From the NCBI GenBank assembly GCA_002454165.1, contig DKIG01000023.1, forward strand, positions 1-27,081: 27,081 bases of DNA. The letters are read 5' to 3'. Below, piece by piece: positions 8,489-14,480 of the stretch (within the stretch, counting starts at the first letter, position 1; each line of letters opens with the position of its first letter). A program made the position numbers and the translations under genes. The notes beneath the pieces are model-generated. The model made no database searches, was not told where the DNA came from, and saw only the letters and a list, made by a program, of their open reading frames with translations. This DNA comes from Gammaproteobacteria bacterium UBA6724 (lineage in GTDB: Bacteria; Pseudomonadota; Gammaproteobacteria; Pseudomonadales; Azotimanducaceae).

Positions 8489-9237
8489 GCCAGTCAGGAT
8501 TTCTGTTGATGATGATTGTCGTCTTGTCCGGCCTAGCCTTCGGTACCTTTTCTATTGACCGGGGCGAGGTGACACACTTGTCCATTCGGGGCAATCTGGA
8601 CGCACGACAACTGCAAGAAATAGCCGCTCTGGCTAATGCTTCCCGTATATCCCAATCATCCAATACAGCCGAGTTAAAAGCCAGGTTTGACGCGGTTGAC
8701 TGGATTCACCACACCAATGTGATGCGGGACTGGCCCGATGGTTTGCTCCTTGAAGTCTTCCCGGAGCAGGTGGTTGCCTACTGGAACGATGACGCATTTA
8801 TCAGTGAGTCGGGCAAGGTGCTGGTCACTGATTTGTTTCTGGGTAGCAATCTGCCTTACCTCTATGGTCCCCCGGGCACTGAGTATCAGGTGATGACGCA
8901 GTATCAGGAATTGAGCCAGGCCCTGTCCGGGATTGAGGACCGAATTGAAATGCTGCGGCTGAAGGCCAGGGGCAGTTGGGAGTTTGAGACGCGGGACAGA
9001 TTGCATGTGCTACTGGGCAGAGAAGATGCCCGGCAAAGAATGCGTAATTTTTTGACGGTCCGGCGGCAATTAAGAGAGACGGGCGATCTACCAGGAGTTG
9101 ACCGGATGGATGCACGCTACGCCCATGGTGTCGCAGTGCATTATCGCCCCGAAGTGCAACGCAACACATCAGGAGCAACCGAGCAGGGTGAATGGAGAAT
9201 CGCCGAGTCAACTGAGTATAAGAGGGGCAGTTTATGA
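8485..9237 (+). CDS. ftsQ: Cell division protein FtsQ
   Basis: Bitopic divisome protein that links early (FtsA/FtsZ) and late components through FtsB and FtsL. It has 250 residues, against 276 in E. coli. The membrane helix begins at about residue 5, followed by a POTRA domain (about residues 33-95) and the FtsQ beta domain with LYGPPGTE and MDARYAHGVAVHYRP. The cytoplasmic tail is only about four residues, whereas E. coli has over twenty. The ATG at 8485 overlaps the murC stop and has AGGTGG at 8474-8479; GTG 8476 and TTG 8437 in the same frame would lengthen the tail modestly. The stop overlaps the ftsA ATG (ATGA). Direct murC-ftsQ contact means murB and ddl are missing here. Confidence 0.92.
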   Translation: MSQSGFLLMMIVVLSGLAFGTFSIDRGEVTHLSIRGNLDARQLQEIAALANASRISQSSNTAELKARFDAVDWIHHTNVMRDWPDGLLLEVFPEQVVAYWNDDAFISESGKVLVTDLFLGSNLPYLYGPPGTEYQVMTQYQELSQALSGIEDRIEMLRLKARGSWEFETRDRLHVLLGREDARQRMRNFLTVRRQLRETGDLPGVDRMDARYAHGVAVHYRPEVQRNTSGATEQGEWRIAESTEYKRGSL

Positions 9238-10466
9238 GTAATCTTGCAGATAATCGGATGATAGTGGGGCTTGATATTGGCACCTCCAAGGTGGTGGCAA
9301 TCGTTGCTGAAATCGGGATGGACGGCAGTGTTGAGATTGTTGGTATCGGTAGTCACCCGTCAAAAGGATTGAAGAAGGGTGTCGTGGTGAATATAGAGTC
9401 CACCGTGCAATCCATTCAGCGGGCGGTCCAGGAGGCGGAGCTGATGGCAGGCTGCCAGATACATTCTGTCTATGCGGGGATAGCCGGTAACCACATACGG
9501 AGTCATAACTCGCACGGCATAGTGGGGCTCAGGGACAAGGAAGTGTTTCAGACAGATATTGAGCGGGTCATAGATGCTGCCCAGGCTGTGGCAATCCCCG
9601 CCGATCAGAAAATTCTGCACATTCTTCCCCAGGAATACATCATTGATACCCAGGAGGGTGTCAGGGAGCCCCTCGGCATGTCAGGGGTTAGGCTGGAAGC
9701 GAAGGTGCATCTGGTGACCTGTGCAGTCAACGCCGCGCAAAATATTGAAAAGTGTATTCGCCGCTGCGACCTACAGGTTGAGGATGTGATTCTGGAGCAG
9801 TTGGCATCGGGACATGCTGTGCTTACCGACGATGAAAAGGAGCTCGGTGTGTGCCTGGTTGATATTGGTGGCGGCACAACTGACATCGCCATCTTTACTG
9901 ATGGTGCCATTCGGCATACTGCGGTGATTCCCATAGCGGGGGATCAGGTGACCAATGACATTGCCATGGCGCTGCGGACGCCCACTCTGAACGCCGAGGA
10001 GATCAAACTCAAGTATGCCTGTGCCTTGGCGAGCCTGGCTGGGGAAAACGAAACTATCAAGGTGCCAAGTGTGGGTGACCGTTCCGACCGTGACCTGTCA
10101 CGACAGGCACTGGCGGAGGTGGTTGAACCCCGGTATGACGAGTTGTTCACGCTGGTTCAGGCGGAGATTCGCCGCACAGGTTTTGAAAATCTGATAGCCG
10201 CTGGCATCGTCCTGACGGGAGGCACAGCAAAAATGGAAGGTGCGGTTGATCTCGCGGAGGAAATCTTCCACATGCCGGTCAGTCTTGGCAAACCGAAGAA
10301 TGTCACAGGTCTGCTGGACATAGTACAGAATCCTATCTATTCGACAGCTGTGGGGCTGTTGAAACACGCTGCCCTTAAAGAAATGGACAATCTTGTTCTA
10401 CCAGCCAATGCCGGCATGGGCAAGATGGTGGGCAAGGTTAGAAACTGGATTATGGGCAGTTACTAG
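9234..10466 (+). CDS. ftsA: Cell division protein FtsA (actin-like FtsZ membrane tether)
   Basis: Cytoplasmic actin-fold ATPase that anchors FtsZ filaments to the membrane and recruits later divisome proteins. The 410 residues compare with 420 in E. coli. The first phosphate loop is GLDIGTSKVVAIV near residue 12, the second is D210-I-G-G-G-T-T-D, and LTGGTAKMEG forms the adenosine region. The last residues (GKVRNWIMGSY) form the expected C-terminal amphipathic membrane-targeting helix. A strong Shine-Dalgarno sequence, GAGGGG, lies at 9222-9227, and the ATG overlaps the ftsQ stop. The stop codon lies inside a 16-bp tandem duplication. Separated from ftsZ by 106 bases, the first sizeable gap after the murE-murD junction. 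Confidence 0.97.
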   Translation: MSNLADNRMIVGLDIGTSKVVAIVAEIGMDGSVEIVGIGSHPSKGLKKGVVVNIESTVQSIQRAVQEAELMAGCQIHSVYAGIAGNHIRSHNSHGIVGLRDKEVFQTDIERVIDAAQAVAIPADQKILHILPQEYIIDTQEGVREPLGMSGVRLEAKVHLVTCAVNAAQNIEKCIRRCDLQVEDVILEQLASGHAVLTDDEKELGVCLVDIGGGTTDIAIFTDGAIRHTAVIPIAGDQVTNDIAMALRTPTLNAEEIKLKYACALASLAGENETIKVPSVGDRSDRDLSRQALAEVVEPRYDELFTLVQAEIRRTGFENLIAAGIVLTGGTAKMEGAVDLAEEIFHMPVSLGKPKNVTGLLDIVQNPIYSTAVGLLKHAALKEMDNLVLPANAGMGKMVGKVRNWIMGSY

Positions 10467-10487
10467 TTATAGCAGTTACTGGTTATA
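10456..10487 (+). repeat. 16-bp tandem duplication spanning the ftsA stop codon
   Basis: Two adjacent copies of GCAGTTACT(A/G)GTTATA at 10456-10471 and 10472-10487, with one mismatch. The first copy encodes the last FtsA codons and the TAG stop; the second lies in the ftsA-ftsZ gap. The rest of the gap (10488-10572) is AT-rich and ends with the GGGGAG ribosome-binding site of ftsZ; I see no convincing promoter in it. Confidence 0.8.
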
Positions 10488-10572
10488 GAAATAGCGCGCC
10501 AGTTTTAACGAGTTATTTGACGAAGCAGCTTTCAATAATTTTTCAACAGTAGGTAACCCGGGGAGATGAAAA

Positions 10573-11742
10573 ATGTTTGAAGTAATCGCTCAGAGTAATG
10601 CAAACGTCGCTGCCATCAAAGTGATGGGTATTGGCGGCGGCGGCGGCAACGCCGTTGAACATATGGTCAGGTTGGCTATCAAGGATGTGGACTTCATTTG
10701 CGCCAACACGGATGCACAGGCACTGATGAAATTGACGGCTGAGAACCAGATTCAACTTGGTGTTTCCGTGACCAAGGGACTTGGTGCTGGCACAGACCCG
10801 GGCATAGGACGGGCATCGGCACTGGAGAGTCGGGACAAGATAGTGGAGAGCCTGACAGGTGCTGATATGTTGTTCATCACCGCCGGGATGGGGGGTGGCA
10901 CCGGCACAGGCGCCGCTCCTGTGGTGGCGGAAATCGCCAGGGAGATGGGTATCCTGACCGTTGCCGTAGTGACCAAACCATTCGCTTACGAAGGCAAAAA
11001 GCGAATGCTGGTGGCTGAACAGGGCATTGCCGAAATTTCGCGGTATGTTGATTCACTCATCACCATCCCGAATGACAAACTGGATGCTGTGCTGGGCGCG
11101 GAACAACGGCTTCTGGACGCTTTTGCCGCTGCTGACGATGTCCTGGCAAGTGCCGTCACCGGGATTGCAGATGTGATTGTTCGGCCCGGGTTGATCAATG
11201 TGGACTTTGCCGATGTGCGTACTGTCATGGCTGAAATGGGCATGGCAATGATGGGCAATGGGCGTGCTGCCGGTGAAGATCGGGCAATCAAGGCAGCCAA
11301 GTTAGCCCTGGCAAGTCCGCTGCTGGAAAATGTAGATATCACCGATGCGCGGGGGATATTGATTAATGTTGCGGCAAACGACAACATCCTGTCGTCGGAA
11401 TTCCGCGAAGTCGGCGCGACCATAGGAGAATTTGCCTCAGAAGATGCGACGGTAGTAATCGGTGCGGTGATTGACGAGTCTCTGGGGGACGAATTGAAAG
11501 TCACCCTGGTGGCAACGGGCCTTGGTCCCGTTGTGCAGGATCTACCGTCTCCAGAGCTGCTAGGAGATGCGCGTCGGAAGGCAGTTGAAGTAGCCATCGG
11601 CACGGGTGACTATCGGTCTTTGGAAAGGCCTACGGTGATCAGGAATGCGGCGGACAAAGACAAGGAGGATGTGAATATCTCCTCCCTGGATGATCTGGAC
11701 CTGCTGGATGTGCCGGCTTTTCTGCGCCGCCAGGCTGACTGA
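10573..11742 (+). CDS. ftsZ: Cell division GTPase FtsZ
   Basis: Tubulin-like GTPase that polymerises into the Z-ring at midcell. It has 389 residues (E. coli 383). Visible are the N-terminal GIGGGGGNAV loop, the tubulin signature G107-G-G-T-G-T-G113, the T7 synergy loop NVDFADVRTVM that completes the GTPase site of the next subunit, and the conserved C-terminal tail DLLDVPAFLRRQAD that binds FtsA and ZipA. The linker before the tail is short and acidic. The ATG is preceded by a good GGGGAG eight bases upstream. The gene is complete and highly canonical. Confidence 0.98.
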   Translation: MFEVIAQSNANVAAIKVMGIGGGGGNAVEHMVRLAIKDVDFICANTDAQALMKLTAENQIQLGVSVTKGLGAGTDPGIGRASALESRDKIVESLTGADMLFITAGMGGGTGTGAAPVVAEIAREMGILTVAVVTKPFAYEGKKRMLVAEQGIAEISRYVDSLITIPNDKLDAVLGAEQRLLDAFAAADDVLASAVTGIADVIVRPGLINVDFADVRTVMAEMGMAMMGNGRAAGEDRAIKAAKLALASPLLENVDITDARGILINVAANDNILSSEFREVGATIGEFASEDATVVIGAVIDESLGDELKVTLVATGLGPVVQDLPSPELLGDARRKAVEVAIGTGDYRSLERPTVIRNAADKDKEDVNISSLDDLDLLDVPAFLRRQAD

Positions 11743-11944
11743 ACTATCAGGCAACCAAGGGATAGCAGAAATTATGTGGGTTTCAATGCAACCATTTCGC
11801 CAGAAGAGTGTCTTAAGTAAGGCCCTGGGAATGGCGTTAGCCTGCTGGATTTACGGAATAGCCAGATGTATGGGGATGCTGTACACTGCGCGGCTGTTCC
11901 AGGCTCGTGTAACAGGGACTCAATTAAGACATGCTCAAGAAGAC

Positions 11945-12874
11945 ATGATTAAGCAAAAAACCCTGAAGAATGTAATCCGGGCAACGGGTGTTGGTTTGCA
12001 CACGGGGGAAAAGGTGTACCTGACCCTGAGACCGGCGCCCGCTGATACAGGTATCGTATTCGTTCGCGTTGATGTTGACCCGGTAGTCAGGATTCCCGCT
12101 CTCAGCGGTAATGTTGTCAATACTACCCTGGCAACCACCATAGCCAAAGACGGTTATTCCATTTCCACGGTTGAGCATGTGATGTCAGCATTTAGCGGCC
12201 TCGGCGTTGACAATGCGTTTGTTGAATTGAGTGGTCGTGAAATGCCCATCATGGACGGTAGCGCCGCTACATTTGTGTTCCTCATTCAATCTGCGGGGAT
12301 GGAAGAGCAAAACGCGTCAAAAAAATTCATCAGAATCAAGAAACCTGTCCAGGTCAAGGACGAAGCAAGCGTCCATTCATACAACCAGTCTGCCACCATC
12401 CGTCCCTATGTCGGCTTTAGGATTAGTCACACGATTGTGTACGACAATGCGGTGATTAACGAACAACAGGCGAGCATAGACTTTTCCACCACCACATATG
12501 TTAAAGAGATTAGCCGGGCGCGTACCTTCGGGCTAATGCGGGAATTCGAGAGTTTGAGAGAGCAAAATCTGGCGCAGGGTGGGAGTCTGGATAATGCCGT
12601 GGTGATTGATGACTACCGCATCCTGAACGATGATGGTTTACGGCATGATGACGAGTTTGTTCGGCACAAGATACTTGATGCCATTGGCGATCTGTATCTC
12701 CTCGGGTACAGCGTCATTGGAGAGTTTGTTGGCTACAAGTCCGGGCATACTGAGAACCACGCCCTGCGGGAAAAACTCGTTCAGCAAACAGACGCCTGGG
12801 AAATTGTGACCTTTAACAAAGCGGAGGATCTACCTCTTGCCTACAGCAGATCTCTGCTTTCTGAACAGCCTTAG
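11945..12874 (+). CDS. lpxC: UDP-3-O-acyl-N-acetylglucosamine deacetylase LpxC
   Basis: Zinc enzyme catalysing the first committed step of lipid A synthesis. The 309 residues compare with 305 in E. coli, and the N-terminus (MIKQKTLK...ATGVGLHTGEKV) matches closely. Zinc ligands are H78, H241 and D245; the catalytic Glu is E77 and the second catalytic His is H268 in KSGHTENH. EISRARTFGLMRE and DDYRILNDDGLRHDDEFVRHK are family marks. The start is ATG 11945; an open frame continues 85 codons upstream into ftsZ but has no LpxC similarity. The 202-base ftsZ-lpxC gap shows no clear promoter. The C-terminus (LLSEQP) differs from the E. coli tail that FtsH recognises, so turnover control may differ. 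Confidence 0.97.
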   Translation: MIKQKTLKNVIRATGVGLHTGEKVYLTLRPAPADTGIVFVRVDVDPVVRIPALSGNVVNTTLATTIAKDGYSISTVEHVMSAFSGLGVDNAFVELSGREMPIMDGSAATFVFLIQSAGMEEQNASKKFIRIKKPVQVKDEASVHSYNQSATIRPYVGFRISHTIVYDNAVINEQQASIDFSTTTYVKEISRARTFGLMREFESLREQNLAQGGSLDNAVVIDDYRILNDDGLRHDDEFVRHKILDAIGDLYLLGYSVIGEFVGYKSGHTENHALREKLVQQTDAWEIVTFNKAEDLPLAYSRSLLSEQP

Positions 12875-12915
12875 TGAACATCGGTCCGCGCTTGGCAGGC
12901 TAGTTGTCAGAAGGC

Positions 12916-12954
12916 TCTCTTCTAGTATTCTCTTCTAACATCCTCTTCTAAATA
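12916..12954 (+). repeat. 13-bp tandem repeat, three copies, between lpxC and dciA
   Basis: Three adjacent 13-bp units, TCTCTTCTAGTAT, TCTCTTCTAACAT and CCTCTTCTAAATA, start at 12916, 12929 and 12942. They lie in the 178-base gap between the convergent lpxC and dciA genes. The rest of that gap is AT-rich with one small hairpin (TCCGC/GCGGA, 13005-13020) that lacks a T-tract on either strand. Confidence 0.8.
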
Positions 12955-13052
12955 ATACAATCAACGCTTTGCGTGGGGGCTCATCTTCTATATATTTTTC
13001 CGACTCCGCTATCTGGCGGATGTTTGATGCTGAGCTGACCCGCGTTGTTATC

Positions 13053-13373
13053 TTATATTTTGGGGGCAGGGTAATGGGGGCGAATCAAAACCTTCAACGA
13101 CTTGATGGAAAGTTTCCGATCTGCCTGGCCCAGGGAGGAGATGATGTCTCTTTGGTGGTATCTGAGATGCGTTGCCACCGTACTGGAAGAAGTTACCAAA
13201 GTCAGAATACCCTGTTGGCAGGAAGCCACAGCAACATCATCGGGTACGAATGGTTTGACGATATGTTCAAGTTTAAGCAGTTGCCGGGATTGGCTCCAGA
13301 GAGGCTGTAAAATGGCATCGGGACCGCTTAGAATTTCACGCGTGCTTTTTATTGATTTAGGAAGACGGGACAT
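13053..13373 (-). CDS. dciA: DciA (DUF721) family replicative helicase operator/loader
   Basis: DciA is the ancestral bacterial protein that loads the DnaB helicase, found where the phage-derived DnaC or DnaI is absent. I recognise the DUF721 pattern in this 106-residue product: an LQPLWSQSRQLLKLEHIVKPFVP helix, then V-x-x-x-x-Q-G-x-L-T-L-V with SSSTVATHLRYHQRDIISSL, ending IKSLKVLIRP. The frame is open for another 118 codons upstream into the M23 gene, but that part is antisense to a real gene and has no DciA similarity, so the start is ATG 13371-13373; the ribosome-binding site is weak. It is shorter than the roughly 150-residue proteins of Vibrio and Pseudomonas. Its place between lpxC and an M23 peptidase, on the opposite strand, is the conserved gammaproteobacterial arrangement. 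Confidence 0.85.
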   Translation of the reverse strand: MSRLPKSIKSTREILSGPDAILQPLWSQSRQLLKLEHIVKPFVPDDVAVASCQQGILTLVTSSSTVATHLRYHQRDIISSLGQADRKLSIKSLKVLIRPHYPAPKI

Positions 13374-13412
13374 TTTTACCGTTGGCTTTAACCGCTGATT
13401 GGTAATTATTGT

Positions 13413-13443
13413 TTGTAACCATTGGAAATCACAGACGGATAAT
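13413..13443 (+). promoter_or_regulatory. Possible sigma-70-type promoter for the M23 peptidase gene
   Basis: TTGTAA (13413-13418) and GATAAT (13438-13443) are separated by 19 bases, in the 84-base gap between divergent dciA and the M23 gene. The -10 is good, but the -35 and spacing are poor. It lies only 14 bases before the ATG. Confidence 0.25.
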
Positions 13444-13457
13444 TTTACCTGAATTCT

Positions 13458-14384
13458 ATGAAATTTATCATCATTGATAGCCTGAGCGGCAAGCAGCGTT
13501 TGTTCTTTGCCAATCGCTTGTTTGTCTGCCTGGTGTTTGCCGGCCTGACCTTCGTTCTCGCCACCACGGCTTATGTCGCCTATAGATCTGGTCTTGCGGA
13601 AGCGGAGATTAACAGGGGCATGGTATCTCGCTGGCAGAAACTTCTCGGGCAGCAACAAGAGACATTGGAAGATTTGCGGCAGGAGGCAAAATACAACCTT
13701 GATGTAACCACACTGCGCCTGGCGCAATTACAAGCCCGGATTGTGCGGCTTGATGCCCTCGGTGAAAGACTGGTCAAAACAGGCGACCTGGATGCAGGGG
13801 AATTTGACTTTTCTCGGGTGCCCGGCATGGGTGGTCCTGAGAATCTTGTCAAGCCATTCCCCAAGGTTCCCCCGGTGCTATCTGTTGACCTACTTGCTCA
13901 GTTGGCACGGGATATTGAGGACCGGGAGCAGCAACTTGCGGTGCTGGATTTACTACTGATTACCAGAAAAACTCAAAGAGACTTTTTCCCGACCGGCAGA
14001 CCGGTGCAAAAGGGCTGGATGTCCTCGGGTTACGGTTATCGCAATGACCCCATTACCGGGCAGAGAGCCTGGCACAGCGGCATGGACTTTGCGGGTAGCC
14101 CAGGGGCAAATGTTATTGCGATTGCCGCTGGCGTCGTCTCTTTTGCCGGTGAAAAAGGTGGTTATGGCAAGATGGTGGAGATCAACCACGGCGGTGATTA
14201 TTTAACCCGCTATGGGCACCAGCAGAAGCTCAGGGTACAGATGGGAGATGTGGTCCGAAAGGGTGAGGTAATCGGTCAACTAGGTAGCAGTGGTCGTTCT
14301 ACCGGTCCCCATGTGCATTTTGAAGTCTTCAAAAACGGTCGTATCGTAGATCCTGCCACCTACACGCATCACACCAGGCGGTGA
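13458..14384 (+). CDS. Membrane-anchored M23 (LytM) family peptidoglycan endopeptidase
   Basis: Likely periplasmic zinc metallopeptidase acting on peptidoglycan cross-links; homologues sit beside secA in Pseudomonas. The 308 residues comprise a single membrane anchor at about 19-41, a coiled coil at about 50-100, a linker, and the LytM domain from about residue 185. The zinc ligands are complete: H206-x-x-x-D210 (HSGMD) and the second His of H285-V-H287, with another His in RYGHQ. A complete set suggests an active enzyme rather than an EnvC- or NlpD-type activator that has lost zinc. Position beside the division genes and secA suggests a role in cell-wall growth or separation. The exact substrate cannot be read from sequence. 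Confidence 0.9.
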   Translation: MKFIIIDSLSGKQRLFFANRLFVCLVFAGLTFVLATTAYVAYRSGLAEAEINRGMVSRWQKLLGQQQETLEDLRQEAKYNLDVTTLRLAQLQARIVRLDALGERLVKTGDLDAGEFDFSRVPGMGGPENLVKPFPKVPPVLSVDLLAQLARDIEDREQQLAVLDLLLITRKTQRDFFPTGRPVQKGWMSSGYGYRNDPITGQRAWHSGMDFAGSPGANVIAIAAGVVSFAGEKGGYGKMVEINHGGDYLTRYGHQQKLRVQMGDVVRKGEVIGQLGSSGRSTGPHVHFEVFKNGRIVDPATYTHHTRR

Positions 14385-14426
14385 AGCCTGAGTCCCTCCC
14401 CCGCGCCATTACGGCGGCATTGTTTC

Positions 14427-14454
14427 AAAAAGCAGTTTTAAAAAATCAGTTGTA
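14427..14454 (+). repeat. 14-bp imperfect tandem duplication upstream of secA
   Basis: AAAAAGCAGTTTTA (14427-14440) is followed directly by AAAAATCAGTTGTA (14441-14454), with two mismatches. It sits in the 96-base M23-secA gap. A weak CGCC/GGCG hairpin (about 14405-14417) precedes it. No secM-like gene is present in this gap. Confidence 0.6.
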
Positions 14455-14480
14455 ACAGATCTTCTCAGAGTAAACACACC

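Noticed and set aside
10517..10545. Promoter for ftsZ from TTGACG at 10517
   Set aside because: No acceptable -10 at 15-19 bases; the nearest AATAAT is only 11 bases away.
11690..11944. 85-codon extension in frame with lpxC, overlapping ftsZ
   Set aside because: LpxC homology begins exactly at M-I-K-Q (11945); the upstream residues match nothing.
12969..13398. Plus-strand open frames (12969-13310 and 13102-13398)
   Set aside because: They are antisense to the DciA domain on the minus strand and show no recognisable family features or good ribosome-binding site.
13374..13727. Upstream extension of the dciA frame
   Set aside because: It lies antisense over the M23 gene's well-supported start and coding region and has no DciA similarity.
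14385..14480. secM-like arrest peptide upstream of secA
   Set aside because: The gap is only 96 bases, with no open frame having a signal peptide or arrest motif.
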